This document shows positions 31,801 to 38,574 of a DNA stretch of 64,000 bases, one piece after another. The DNA lies in NCBI GenBank assembly GCA_021186555.1, contig JAJKFL010000002.1, forward strand, positions 3,262,501 through 3,326,500, in the 5' to 3' direction. How positions within the stretch are numbered: position 1 is the first letter of the stretch; each line of letters starts with the position of its first letter. The DNA comes from Reticulitermes speratus. Its lineage: Eukaryota > Arthropoda > Insecta > Blattodea > Rhinotermitidae. Under the pieces are notes generated by a model. That model saw nothing but the letters and a program-made list of their open reading frames with translations, made no database searches and was not told the DNA's origin. Both the position numbers and the translations under genes were made by a program.

Positions 31801-34139
31801 AATCTTACCCATAGACAACTCTTCTTTCTTAGTTTTGCTCAGGTAAGTGAAACGCTGGAACAGTTTTAATAAAGTACAGTATTTGAGATATTTCAATACC
31901 ATCATTATGATATATACTTATGGGAAAGCAAAATCTTTCACCTATTTTAATTATATTACATATTAACACTTCTGGTGCTTTACGTCTTACAAAACTGGTC
32001 ACATCTGGGTTCTAGAGGGCTTATTTTTATGGTCACAATATAAGCAAATTTACACCACAAGGTAGTATTTGTATGTTTATCATAACTCTGTATCAGAATA
32101 TTCATGCATTTTTGGCTGCATACCCATTTGAATTCAATCAATTAAAGTAACCCCTTGTAAAGTACGTACATAAAGGTAAAATTGTCCCTGCACATGCAAT
32201 GAATGCATATGGGGAAGTGGAGGTATAGCACCACACATTTTTAACATCAGTACTAAGTGAAGGTAAACCGTCAGCTTAACACAACAGCCACTTTACTCCT
32301 GCGTAAAGTGCTCCTGGTGCGCGGTGTATCGGAGGCTGGGTACACCTCGGAGCTGGTCAGCACACTTTGAAGAAGAGAAGTGTCTTGCCCCTGCCAGGAA
32401 TCAAGCCACGATTCTTTGACTATCCAGCCAGTAGCCTAGTTATTATGCTATGCTGGCCGAAAAATAAGTACAATTATTAAAGAAAATGGATTTATTTACA
32501 AATAAACAAGTTTACTTGTAATGAATAATGTGTGCATGTTTTACATGACATAGAGAGTCAGTCATTGGCTTCAAAGAAGAAAGTCGCACTTCTAAGTCAG
32601 ATATAACATGCAGTTTCTGGCAGTCCTTTGTTTTAATTAACCTTTATTCACTGAAAGGAAACACACTGTCCCATGATGCATATTTCTTTATGACTGAATA
32701 GAAGTACACTGTCTTATTATGTGATGATGTTATTAACAGTTTATTTCCATTTCTAAGAACAGCATTAATATGCATTGTGTTCATATAGAATGATTCTGTG
32801 GGGTTTAAAGATTCATGTTTATGTCTAATTGAATCAGCCAGTTGTTTATTCATTTATTCATTCATTTTCCATTCCATGGATCCTTGTAGGTAAAAAAACC
32901 TGATGGATGTGGAATTAGTCTCCATATACATATAATAAACGGTATAAAATATATAAGCCTAGAAAGCATGTGTCATATTAAAACAGTAACAATATTTATT
33001 AACAGTAGTGGTAATAAAATAAAATATATAAAATAAGTATGGTAATCACATGTAAAATATAATACTAGTTGTCAAGGGTATTAATGGGTAATTTTACTTA
33101 ATAACCTCCCCTGCCCCATGATGGCTACAAAAATCTAACACTCATATTTATACTTCTTTCCAAGCAGCTGTTCACATTTTGTTGTTTTACAAAACGTAAA
33201 AATTAGACATATCTGTACCTGGACAGTACGTTTATAATTGTTCCATGAATCCTCCCGTATTTTCCTTTACATCCTATTTCATAGATTCATCCACCATCTG
33301 ATTTGTCAATAGACATCCCAGCAGTGTCTCAAACAGGCCAATAAATCTGTTTCAGAGCAACTGACCCTAAATTTTAACTTCTTTTATTGATGGACACTAC
33401 TTTGTCTGATATATTAAAAACAGTTGAATTTATGCCTTGAAGATTCAGATTAAATGTATTTAAATGGCAGATTATATTGCACAGGTATGCCAATCTGTGA
33501 GTGCAAGCATTATAATCCCGGAAAAATTATAGCTTCAACGAATTATTCTTAGAAAAATATGTGTTCTTTGTTACAGAGCTCAAAAATTTTGTCAGCAGAA
33601 GATTCAGGTCTTTGGGATATGACGCTGTGTCATTGTGCAAGTGCTTTCTGATGTCTTGAATGTGCTACACTCCTTTGAAATGTCAGGAACCACTCGCCTT
33701 ATGGCACAGTCTCATATTGCTAAACGGCTTCATCCTCAGAAACATGCCTGTGAGACCTCACATTTTGCATTTTTTCAGCACATTTTCCAGCAATAGCCAT
33801 GTGACTTCAGTACGACATGAAAGTACATGCTGACTGCTCATTTCATTCCATAGAAATGGAAAAATTCTTGCATGTAATGTTGGAACCTTGATTAAATTAA
33901 TAATGTTCATTTCATCCAACTGTGGTTGAAGATTTTCTCAAATAATCGCAATTTCTTTTGTAGGTATGGTGTTCCTCCAGTACAGATGAGGCAACAAATT
34001 TGCAAATTGAGAAAGACCCCATTCACCACCTCGATTCCGTGTTATTGGCCCACTGTCAAATCTACCAGAATTCGCCCAAGAATTCTCCTGTCCATTTGGA
34101 TCCAAGATGAACCCAAAAATTAAGTGTGAGGTGTGGTGA
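4691..34139 (+). CDS. M13 zinc metallopeptidase, neprilysin/endothelin-converting-enzyme-like (14 exons)
   Basis: Fourteen exons with GT-AG borders and matching phases join into about 779 residues: 4691-4801, 6118-6277, 8873-9082, 10239-10531, 12264-12362, 13490-13659, 19667-19815, 22185-22407, 23665-23788, 26170-26326, 27023-27201, 29693-29839, 31703-31842, 33964-34139. Order: acidic cytosolic tail (1-37), signal anchor (about 51-71), Cys-rich ectodomain starting CLTVPC, substrate-binding NAYY (about 575-578), zinc motif HELTH (about 616-620), GENIADNGG with the third zinc ligand Glu (about 676), VWCS and the terminal CEVW. This is the full domain set of family M13, type II membrane enzymes that cut short peptides outside the cell, such as neuropeptides. 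Length fits the family. One base is missing in exon 6 and one in exon 14, while everything else is intact, so sequence error is more likely than a dead gene. The exact paralogue cannot be told. Upstream untranslated exons are not identified. Confidence 0.93.
4827..5104. mobile_element. pogo/Tigger-like non-autonomous element with a tandem core
   Basis: The ends CAGTCGAACCCGGTTATAAC and ...CGTTAAAACGAGTTCGACT are inverted and of the pogo type. The interior is a roughly 100-bp unit present twice (starting 4837 and 4937) and the start of a third (5034). Lies in intron 1 of the M13 gene. Confidence 0.7.
5119..5706 (-). mobile_element. Tc1/mariner-superfamily transposon with 114-bp terminal inverted repeats
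   Basis: TIRs 5119-5232 and 5593-5706 begin ACAGGGCATACACAAAAG and are nearly identical; TA flanks both ends (5117-5118, 5707-5708). Between them lies only the C-terminal part of a transposase frame, so it is an internally deleted copy. In intron 1 of the M13 gene. Confidence 0.88.
5240..5569 (-). pseudogene. DDE transposase C-terminal fragment
   Basis: The - strand frame has [10 protein letters not shown], then [20 protein letters not shown], the P-x-SPDL-x-P-x-DFFLW motif carrying the last catalytic Asp of IS630/Tc1/mariner transposases. It continues to a natural end at [10 protein letters not shown]. The N-terminal DNA-binding and first catalytic parts are missing. Confidence 0.8.
5811..5960. 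mobile_element. Near-perfect palindromic foldback element
   Basis: The two arms of about 57 bases (AAATTAAATAAATAGACCAA... outward) meet around 5893. Just outside the left arm is TCACCGTGCA (5817-5826). The arms match those of the element at 50893-51125, so this is an internally deleted relative. Confidence 0.8.
6118..6277 (+). CDS. M13 peptidase exon 2 (signal anchor)
   Basis: Starts after TTTCATTTCAG, phase 0, and ends in phase 1 at GTGAGG. It encodes [13 protein letters not shown] followed by a roughly 21-residue hydrophobic stretch ([17 protein letters not shown]), the single membrane anchor, then the juxtamembrane stalk. Confidence 0.88.
6300..6740 (-). mobile_element. Non-LTR retrotransposon C-terminal fragment with AATG tail
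   Basis: The - strand reads [11 protein letters not shown], then [50 protein letters not shown] and, after a stop, LLDDLKE to VVRQTAE. This is the C-terminal zone of an insect endonuclease-reverse transcriptase. The (ATTC)n at 6300-6330 is its tail. Decayed by stops; in intron 2. Confidence 0.8.
6780..6995 (+). repeat. Degenerate SINE copy
   Basis: Retains GGGGCCTTCCCAGCC, the tail portion TTAACTCCACTTTTCC and ACAGGGACAAATTTATCTTTA of the tRNA-derived SINE body. Heavily diverged, with no clear target duplication. Confidence 0.5.
7159..7490. mobile_element. Foldback element with two inverted hammerhead-like motifs
   Basis: The ends (CACGAATTCCACACCAACGA and, inverted, TTCGTTGGTGTGGAATTTGT) pair. 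Inside each arm is the CTGAAGA...GAAACATATGTAGGGG motif (7241-7284 -, 7380-7422 +). TTCACCGTGTA stands at the left edge. In intron 2. Confidence 0.75.
7380..7422 (+). ncRNA. Hammerhead-ribozyme-like motif (type I layout)
   Basis: CCCC (7380-7383), CTGAAGA (7384-7390), a hairpin with ACCCT/AGGGT arms, GAAA (7407-7410), C-ATAT-G, then T-A at 7417-7418 and GGGG (7419-7422) pairing with CCCC. This follows the hammerhead order with a possible cut after 7418. One extra T before the hairpin departs from the consensus. Activity is unproven; an inverted twin is at 7241-7284. Confidence 0.4.
7612..7990 (+). mobile_element. Non-LTR retrotransposon C-terminal fragment
   Basis: Contains [20 protein letters not shown] and later [20 protein letters not shown] and NTVI. 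These match the [15 protein letters not shown] and GMDW-x-x-LAQDRD-x-W-x-x-LVN-x-VMN segments of insect LINE polyproteins. Decayed; in intron 2. Confidence 0.7.
8505..8790 (-). repeat. tRNA-derived SINE, full length with target-site duplication
   Basis: Inverted copy of the 4182-4461 family: tRNA head at the high end, body and CTTTACCTTT-like end at the low end. It is flanked by a direct repeat CCTAGTTGTTCTTTA (8490-8504 and 8791-8805). Ends about 70 bases before exon 3 of the M13 gene. Confidence 0.9.
8873..9082 (+). CDS. M13 peptidase exon 3 (start of ectodomain)
   Basis: Encodes [20 protein letters not shown] and then [14 protein letters not shown], the near-invariant start of the M13 N-terminal peptidase domain (Peptidase_M13_N) with its four conserved cysteines. 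It also has [16 protein letters not shown]. Acceptor TGTTTCAG and donor GTTAGC; phases 1 in and 1 out. Confidence 0.95.
10050..10090. repeat. TATTC pentanucleotide microsatellite
   Basis: (TATTC)n with one interruption (TGTTC). In intron 3. Confidence 0.9.
10239..10531 (+). CDS. M13 peptidase exon 4
   Basis: The longest coding exon. It encodes [14 protein letters not shown], then [19 protein letters not shown] and HVIQ, matching the M13_N alpha-helical region. N-glycosylation sequons (NET, NIS, NVS, NSS) fit an extracellular domain. Ends in phase 0 at GTAAGA. Confidence 0.93.
10574..10735 (+). mobile_element. Foldback repeat family A copy
   Basis: Arms GGATTCAGGTCTTGTGGGAT and its complement around 10676-10710 flank a short centre. 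The family consensus carries TTCAGGTCTTCTGGGATGTG and ACACTGTGTCATTGGG in one arm and the complement in the other. This copy is shortly after exon 4 and is followed by another foldback. Confidence 0.7.
10740..11015. mobile_element. Foldback element with a hammerhead-like motif
   Basis: Holds the - strand motif at 10791-10837 (TTGAAGA, GGTTTT/AAAACC hairpin, GAAACATATGTAGGGG). A further inverted pair has arms around AAAATGAGTATTTAAAACAT (10924-10950) and its complement (10984-11011). Confidence 0.6.
12264..12362 (+). CDS. M13 peptidase exon 5
   Basis: Thirty-three codons, [17 protein letters not shown] and AAYLDYMTK, the conserved D-x-x-GL-x-LP-x-RDYY-like segment of M13 proteases. Acceptor TTTTTTTCTAG, donor GTACCA, phase 0 at both ends. 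Confidence 0.93.
12436..12579. mobile_element. hAT-like MITE
   Basis: Ends CAGGGGTGCACAAAC and ...TTTGTGCACCTG are inverted repeats of hAT type. Flanking 8-mers (TTATATGT and TTATAAAT-like) agree only partly, as in an old insertion. A second copy is at 16400-16563. Confidence 0.65.
12660..12825. mobile_element. Foldback element
   Basis: Hairpin with arms CAGCTTGTTTTATGGTTTAT and complement (about 12757-12787 and 12791-12822), preceded by a decayed copy of the CTGATGA hairpin motif in - orientation (about 12700-12745). Confidence 0.6.
13154..13433 (-). repeat. tRNA-derived SINE, full length with target-site duplication
   Basis: Inverted, diverged copy of the 4182-4461 family, flanked by TGCATATTATGTAA at 13140-13153 and 13434-13447. 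Ends about 55 bases before exon 6. Confidence 0.85.
13490..13659 (+). CDS. M13 peptidase exon 6 (one base missing)
   Basis: Encodes [30 protein letters not shown], then continues in a different frame as [26 protein letters not shown], both halves clearly M13. The frame change falls at 13580-13586, a T followed by six C. One missing base there (a C, or the A of an ATC codon) explains it. Without it the exon would be 171 bases and phase 0 on both sides, matching exons 5 and 7. Confidence 0.88.
15645..16200 (-). mobile_element. Non-LTR retrotransposon 3' end (C-terminal frame and TACAA tail)
   Basis: The - strand reads [20 protein letters not shown], then [20 protein letters not shown] and EEYFSQG-stop, matching the Y-x-x-LP-x-x-IK...FK-x-x-LK-x-FL-x-x-x-x-FYS-x-EEF end of jockey/CR1-type polyproteins. 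An A-rich 3' region and a (TACAA)n tail follow at 15645-15668. In intron 6. Confidence 0.72.
16400..16563. mobile_element. hAT-like MITE
   Basis: Ends CAGGGGTGCACAATTT and ...AAAACGTGTGCACCCTG. Flanking 8-mers GCCTTGTA and GCTTTATA are nearly alike. Related to 12436-12579. In intron 6. Confidence 0.7.
17632..18915 (-). mobile_element. piggyBac-type transposon, non-autonomous
   Basis: Flanked by TTAA on both sides (17628-17631, 18916-18919). Termini CCTTTAAGAGCCG and, inverted, CGGCTTTTAAAGG match piggyBac ends (CCYT...). It keeps a short - strand transposase-like remnant. In intron 6 of the M13 gene. Confidence 0.85.
18274..18362 (-). pseudogene. piggyBac transposase N-terminal remnant
   Basis: The - strand frame reads [20 protein letters not shown], then CDIDSDENI-stop. 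An acidic D/E/S-rich stretch following R-R-R is typical of piggyBac transposase N termini. Nothing of the catalytic domain is seen. Confidence 0.45.
19390..19615 (+). mobile_element. Foldback repeat family A copy
   Basis: Left arm ATTCAAGTCGTCTGTGATGT..., centre with GTTTCAAGGGATCATAGTGC and TTCATTCTCTGGG, right arm ACAGAATAACTGAATCTTCA and CACTGTGAGAACCT. Ends about 50 bases before exon 7. Confidence 0.7.
19667..19815 (+). CDS. M13 peptidase exon 7
   Basis: Encodes [14 protein letters not shown], then [18 protein letters not shown] and NYTLTTEGK, the M13_N segment before the helix pair that caps the active-site cavity. It lies 6 kb after exon 6. Ends in phase 2 at GTGAGT. Confidence 0.92.
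20869..21185 (+). mobile_element. Foldback repeat family A copy interrupted by a small insertion
   Basis: Arms GGATTCAGGTCTTCTGGGAT (20871-20890) and TCACATCCCAGAAGAACTGA (21122-21141) pair. At 21012-21090 sits a 79-bp hairpin-bearing insert between two copies of ACGTTAGTAGCTA (20999-21011, 21091-21103). Confidence 0.75.
22185..22407 (+). CDS. M13 peptidase exon 8
   Basis: Encodes [16 protein letters not shown], then [21 protein letters not shown], the conserved NYL-x-W and C-x-x-x-T-x-x-x-x-GFA-x-G motifs of M13. A foldback repeat begins within 15-20 bases of its GTAGGT donor. Confidence 0.94.
22415..22815 (-). mobile_element. Element of the 30371-30868 family
   Basis: In reverse orientation it carries the body found at 30500-30750 (ACCGGCACAAAACAGCACAC near 22785). 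It also has the hammerhead-like motif (22482-22526) and the outer end with ACACCAACAAATACACCAAA. It has only one motif-bearing end. Starts just after the exon 8 donor. Confidence 0.7.
23665..23788 (+). CDS. M13 peptidase exon 9
   Basis: Encodes [37 protein letters not shown] in two conserved blocks, equal to the family's W-MD-x-x-T-R-x-x-A-x-x-KA block. Acceptor TTATCCTCAG, donor GTGAGT, phase 1. Confidence 0.94.
24334..24374 (-). ncRNA. Hammerhead-ribozyme-like motif, inverted twin
   Basis: Same sequence as 24767-24807 read on the - strand, in the left arm of the 24255-24887 palindrome. Confidence 0.4.
24767..24807 (+). ncRNA. Hammerhead-ribozyme-like motif (type I layout)
   Basis: CCCC, CTGACGA, T, hairpin GATCC-TA-GGATC, GAAA, C-ACGT-G, TA, GGGG. 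Every conserved core position of CUGANGA...GAAA...NUH is present, with one extra U before stem II. A mirrored twin lies at 24334-24374. Activity is not shown. Confidence 0.42.
26042..26070 (+). repeat. Uninterrupted tract of 29 guanines
   Basis: A single G run in intron 9, about 100 bases before the exon 10 acceptor. It could form a G-quadruplex in DNA or in the pre-mRNA. Its exact length is uncertain because long homopolymers are often misassembled. Confidence 0.85.
26170..26326 (+). CDS. M13 peptidase exon 10
   Basis: Encodes [19 protein letters not shown] and [20 protein letters not shown], the family's G-[FY]-P segment and the following helix. The acceptor is a long T run ending in CAG. 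A tract of 29 G lies about 100 bases upstream in the intron. Confidence 0.92.
27023..27201 (+). CDS. M13 peptidase exon 11 (HELTH active site)
   Basis: Encodes the catalytic core: W-M-x-PPTVNAYY, with the Asn-Ala pair that binds substrate backbone, then [40 protein letters not shown] gives two zinc-binding histidines and the catalytic glutamate. All key residues are present. Ends in phase 1. Confidence 0.97.
27360..27530. mobile_element. Foldback element
   Basis: Arms TCTTACTCAGTGTACAGTGG...TTACCGACGTT and the complementary GGTACAGCATAACCACTGTA... flank inner arms AACCTATCGGTTCCATCTTC and GAAGATGGGACCGATAGGTT. Related in sequence to 46208-46385. In intron 11. Confidence 0.8.
27815..29232. 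repeat. 45/47-bp minisatellite, about 31 copies
   Basis: Unit around CTTACAAAGCTTCAGAATGA, CCGCTATTGTAAAGACACTC and CCCAA (45 bp), mixed with a 47-bp form that has ACATCGCT instead of ACCGCT. Some units carry GTACAG or CAGCTT variants. Runs of 45-bp units keep frames open (15 residues per unit). It fills most of intron 11. Confidence 0.95.
29693..29839 (+). CDS. M13 peptidase exon 12
   Basis: Encodes [18 protein letters not shown], then [23 protein letters not shown], the stretch linking the two zinc motifs. It is separated from exon 11 by a 2.5 kb intron mostly filled by a 45/47-bp minisatellite. Phase 1 in and out. Confidence 0.95.
30067..30353 (+). repeat. tRNA-derived SINE
   Basis: Head GCCAGGATAGCTCAGTCAGT, B-box GGTTCGGGTTTCTAATCC, body and CAAATTTACCTTT end as in the 4182-4461 family. 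It is directly followed by the foldback element at 30371. In intron 12. Confidence 0.85.
30371..30868. mobile_element. Foldback element with motif-bearing inverted ends and unique body
   Basis: Outer arms TTGATCAACTCACACCAACA and complement pair (left from about 30390, right to about 30868). Each has AAATGCACCAAAACAAGTTT and the CTGATGA...GAAATGCGTATTGGGG motif (30458-30502 -, 30757-30800 +). The body in between is shared with 22530-22815. TCACCGTGCA is at 30370-30379. Confidence 0.78.
30757..30800 (+). ncRNA. Hammerhead-ribozyme-like motif (U-A stem III variant)
   Basis: CCCC, CTGATGA, T, hairpin GGCA...TGCC, GAAA, T-GCGT-A, TT, GGGG. Where other copies have a C-G pair in the two-base stem III, this has U-A, so pairing is kept. 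The equivalent at 22482-22526 (-) has the same pairs. Confidence 0.4.
31348..31510 (+). mobile_element. Foldback repeat family A, half copy
   Basis: Carries GGTTCTCACAGCAGTGTTGT and GAAGATTCAGGTCAAGTATG, the left arm. The right arm is missing. In intron 12. Confidence 0.55.
31703..31842 (+). CDS. M13 peptidase exon 13 (third zinc ligand)
   Basis: Encodes [20 protein letters not shown], where Glu (about residue 676) is the third zinc ligand and Asp (about 680) orients the zinc histidine. It ends [11 protein letters not shown], phase 0, at a strong GTAAGT donor. Confidence 0.96.
32173..32460 (-). repeat. tRNA-derived SINE, diverged
   Basis: Inverted copy: AAAGGTAAAATTGTCCCTGC at the low end, reverse B-box and tRNA head (TAGTTATTATGCTATGCTGGC) at the high end. 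In intron 13. Confidence 0.75.
33594..33775 (+). mobile_element. Foldback repeat family A copy
   Basis: GAAGATTCAGGTCTTTGGGA and TATGACGCTGTGTCATTG, then GGAACCACTCGCC and complementary end with CATCCTCAGAAACATGCC. Just before exon 14. Confidence 0.65.
33964..34139 (+). CDS. M13 peptidase exon 14 (C terminus, one base missing)
   Basis: Begins [19 protein letters not shown]. The expected ending [18 protein letters not shown] and [18 protein letters not shown] with a TGA at 34137-34139 is read one frame away. The shift sits at a run of four C (34017-34020) where the family pattern asks for five. RFRV carries the conserved substrate-binding Arg, and the terminal C-x-x-W is the family's hallmark ending. 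Confidence 0.88.
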
Positions 34140-35455
34140 ACTGACATGCTTCGACAGCATCGAAGAAGTGGATGAATTGCGTTAGCACGGTAGAGCTGCA
34201 TTATTTATCGAAGTAGTGGTGATATGACGACATGGCTGAGCTGCTCTGAGAATTGCCACTGAAGAAAATGAGACTGATATCTAGAAAAATACAGAAAAGA
34301 CAAACAATATTAGAGACAATACAAATGTTGTCACTGGTGTCTGCGATTTGAATGTCTAATTTGGGATGCATTATTTTGATTTTGGAAGGCAGTGACTGCG
34401 CTCTCTATGGATGTTATTTTTTGCAGTATATGAAAGTACTGCAGTGCTTGCATGGCCATATACAGAGTATTTCTTTTTATTCATCCTTAAAGTACCAAGA
34501 ACAAAGTATGATAGGCCATCGTTCATATCATGACCTAGAAAAATGTCTAGGGAAATCAATAACCAGTTTCTAATTTCAACATTAAAAATGTGCCCCTCTG
34601 CTACCTGGTACCTAGTAATGTATCTGTAGGATATTTCTCATGCCTGCTGGGAAGAATTTAATGCAAATTTGTTACTTCACAGAAGCACTGGGTCCTGTTT
34701 CTGTTTATGTCCAAGAATTATAATTACTCATACCATTTTGTTGTAGTTAATATATCAGCTGTTCTGTACAAGAAATGACTGGCTGCATGTTATTTTGTTC
34801 ATACATATATATTTAAATGGCAACTTATTGTGGACTGTATTGCTCACCATTTTATCTTACTGACACAATACACTGTTTGTCAAACATTCTTCAACAGTTC
34901 AAGGGTATATGTATATTGAGCCCTGAAAGGAGATCAGAGTATGAGAAGCAAATTGCTAGAGACCAAAAGCCCTTTTGGTTTTTTAAATATTACATAAAAG
35001 TTTGAAAAATTAAATTATTTATCTGCGGAGATGAAATAGCTTGCATTGTTCGTTTGAATGTAATATTATGTTCGGTTTACATGTCTGTGTTATGTTAACT
35101 GTAAGTAATATACAACGCAGAAAATATTTCTTTTTCTGTGAAGCAACATCACTTGATTAAATTTCTGTGTTTGTGTCAGAAAAAGAATATATTTTCATGC
35201 GTAGTGCAAAGTCGAAAAGAAGACAAGGATGCCATGAGTACTTCAAGATCTGCACTTAACTATACAAAATGTGAAAGATGTCAGGGGGATATTCAGAATC
35301 TACTTCTAAATCTTCATATGGATAAATTTGTTTCCTGTGTCAGTCTCTGTGTGCTTTGTAATTTAGCATGATTTTCAGTTCTCATATATGTAATTTATGA
35401 ATTTTCCTTCTTGAAATAATATTTTCTAAAAGTCGGAAGAAAGTAATACCTGTAT
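34140..35455. other. 3' flank of the M13 gene
   Basis: Follows the stop codon and probably contains the 3' UTR. ATTAAA occurs near 34582 as a possible weak poly(A) signal. No second gene or complete repeat is recognised. Confidence 0.35.
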
Positions 35456-35458
35456 GGG

Positions 35459-35665
35459 ATTTGAGGCTTTCACAGCAGTATTGCTGAAGATTCAGGTCTT
35501 CTGGGATGTGATGCTGTGTCACAGAGCGAGTAGTTTGTGTAGGACTGTAGGGCGTTCATCTTCAGGGTCAAGCATTTCACGTCTTCTTTAAGGTGAAAAT
35601 ACTATCATCCCTCAAAATATCACCCAGTGACAAAGCATCACATCTCAGAACACTTGAATTTTCTA
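35459..35665 (+). mobile_element. Foldback repeat family A copy
   Basis: The arms GCTGAAGATTCAGGTCTTCT, GGGATGTGATGCTGTGTCAC and the complementary AAAGCATCACATCTCAGAAC flank a centre with CATCTTCAGGGTCAAGC. One of the best preserved left arms. Confidence 0.75.
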
Positions 35666-37570
35666 ATATCAGTGATTTAATTCAACTTTTGATTTGATCA
35701 GTAAACCTCCAGTAATGCATTTTTAGAATTAGTTGTTAACACATTGGTCATTATCGATCATACAGGACTTATACTAGAAATGAAATATTTGAAGCTGATT
35801 CTGCTTACATCTTCAGACAAAAAAGGGACCTAACACTAGTGGACTCGGAAAGCTCCTGGATTTGTTGATCTGTGACCCTTATGCTGTTTAAAGCTGACTG
35901 TGCATGTGTGGTGATGGTAGCCATGTCATACAGCTATTCTGTTCAGATAGCAATAGCTGCAAACACGACAGTAGAAAATAGTGTGTTGTCACCATCTCAA
36001 CAGTGCAGAGGACATCAAGCATGCTGTGACAGAGCCCCCATGCAATTGAAAACACACATTCCAGAACTGCTTCCAACACCATTATGCCCTCTGGCAGGGG
36101 TGAATTAGGGCAGACAGGAACTGTTTGGAAGGGGGTTTTCATAACATGTGAGTCTTCCTCCCAAACATGACCCCAAACAGTAATCCAGAAATTTTCTGAC
36201 TCTAGTAATATTATGTGTATGTTGGAAAGAGTTATTTTTTGTGGACATTTCGTGTCCACATCTGCTTGAAAAAACGGCTTTCAAGATTATGTGTCTGTAT
36301 TATAAAATATTGATGATGGATGATGTCCAAAATTTTAAAAATAAGTAGCTGTACCTTTGTAAATAATATTCAGTAAAGAATCATAACATTTGTAAGATCT
36401 CAGTCTCATATATATTTGCCATAACAGCTATTGCATAAGCCATAGAGACTGGTACAAGGCTTCATTCCATTACATTTACATTTGTACATAAGAATAACGA
36501 AAATATAAAGAATGTTGTTTACACTTAGATGCCATAGTGATTGGTTAAAACTGCACAGGTGAAAGTTAGCCAAATTCTACATACATATGGAACATAATCA
36601 CAATTTCCCCAGAACTTAGTTGTTAAGTATGATTGTTTCTGCATGTAGTAAAACTGGATTTTTTTATCACATAAAGTGTTTTACATCCTTTGTTACTTGC
36701 TGAACTGTGTTTGTTCATTGCACAATATAAGACTGCAATATATTTGTATCACAAAGTGTCAATTACAGAGTAACATACTGTCTTTTTTTTTTTTTGTGCC
36801 TGTCAAAAATTTTTTAAATTTTATTGTGAATTAGTACAGTGCAAGCATGAAGTATGTTAAATATGTGGCAGAATAAATATGGCTGCTGAATTTTATGGTA
36901 ATCATGAAGATACAAATTTCACTCATGCCATTATGTGATTATTAAGCAGATTTGAAATGCAGTCATGGCTGCTGGGTTGCATAGGAGGGGAAATGATAGT
37001 GTATGTGTTGTAGAAGCTGTGTTATGTTTAAGGAAAGTACTGCTTAGGATGTGGATGACACAGTGTAACTTTTCCATAGCTCCTGCTTGAGTGAAACACA
37101 GGCTCATTTAATCCATTGCACATTCGGCTGACACAGCCAGGTCTGATATATAGGATAGTAAATGGAAATTTTTTGTTGCTGAAACGTGTACTTATGCAAT
37201 TTATAACAAAGTAGTACCAAGTGATCAAATTTTTGAAGAAATTTGGTCAAAATTTCTTTGAAATTTAAGCAGAAGGACTTCAAGTCACTCACTGTATTTC
37301 ATGGCTTCCAAGAATTTTAAAATTAGATTATTTGTTATAATATAAATCCATGGAAAAATAACTGACATTAATTCAGATTTATTCCGTGTTTTTAAAAAGA
37401 ACTGAAAATTGCTGGAAACAAAATATGATATCATTATAGTCTGACGAATTGGCTGGTGAAAACCGGCACATACAAATGAACTGCCCTCATATTTCTATTA
37501 CTGTCATTGCATGTTCTGTACACACCCTCCTAGTTGTCACAGACAATTATCTGTTTACATAAGAGATAAA
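35666..37570. other. AT-rich intergenic stretch
   Basis: Only short chance frames are seen. An AATAAA near 36873 and a T run at 36783-36795 are present. No gene or family-assignable repeat is seen. Confidence 0.35.
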
Positions 37571-37575
37571 AAAAA

Positions 37576-37698
37576 TACCATCACTTGCAACTACATTGAA
37601 CAGTGTTTATTGTCTTATGTGTGACAAGATGGCTTATGTATAAGCCATCTTGTCACACATTAGGTAATAAACAGTGTCCAGTATACTTGCAAGTTATG
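37576..37698. mobile_element. Small foldback element
   Basis: The centre GATGGCTTATGTATAAGCCA and the flanking arms (ACAGTGTTTATTGTCTTATG and complement) pair. The outer ends ACCATCACTTGCAA and CTTGCAAGTTATGGT pair with small gaps. Total about 120 bp. Confidence 0.7.
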
Positions 37699-37721
37699 GT
37701 CTTTTTGTTCTTCTGTTATAT

Positions 37722-37835
37722 CCATTCTTAACCTTGGCACTACATGAAGCTGAGTGGTCAGTTTCACACCACAACCGTTTTAGGCCTGGGAAAGAGCCCT
37801 GGTAGCCTTTAAAATGGAGGCATTGACTGCATATG
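37722..37835 (-). repeat. SINE fragment
   Basis: TTCTTAACCTTGGCACTACA, then GGGAAAGAGCCCTGGTAGCC, match the middle of the tRNA-derived SINE in reverse. Both ends are missing. Confidence 0.6.
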
Positions 37836-38317
37836 TTATGTACATTCATCAAGCTGTCTGGTAAATTATAGACCTTGTACTCTGTGTTGTATTTTTTGAT
37901 ACAAATATCTTTTGGTGAAAATGTAATGATGATTATAAAACTTTTTTTTTGTATTGAAATGATAACTGAAACATTAGTAGAACGATACCATTTTCCATTC
38001 AAGCTATCACTTAATGCACATTGAGTTTTTCTTTCTCTAAATGTTACCTAAATCATTCCAGGTTCTTTCTCTTTCTATATTCATGTTCTAAAACTTGCAT
38101 TTACTTCAGTTCCCCACTTCACTACAAAGCACATTTAATTTTTATAACAGTTTTGTTGTAGCTCATATGATTTTTCTCTGTACGTTACAGAAAGTTACAC
38201 CTGGACAAAAATGCTCTAGTCATTAGATTGCTTATTAGTATATGTTTACTGCTGTATATAGTGTAATTTGATAAGAATTTCATGTATGCATAGCCAGTTC
38301 TTAAACTTTTTGGAAGG

Positions 38318-38362
38318 TGGTTTGTTTGTTTGTTTGTTTGTTTGTTGTTTGTTTGTTGTTTG
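38318..38362. repeat. GTTT tetranucleotide microsatellite
   Basis: (GTTT)n with two shortened units. Confidence 0.85.
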
Positions 38363-38574
38363 GTTTCTGTATTTAACACCTCGCTCCTTTCTTGCAAGTC
38401 TTGAGGAGACATTATGGTTGTGACTTGATAACAGAAGTGTCTGTGGGCTATTTGCTCTAGGTAATGTATTGTTATTTTCTGGAGGAAAAAGGGAAATCCG
38501 TTGCATTATAGCTGGCCATGGGAAGGGACAAGTAAGTAATTCACATAGAGCAAGACTTTTCATCTGCCATCTTT

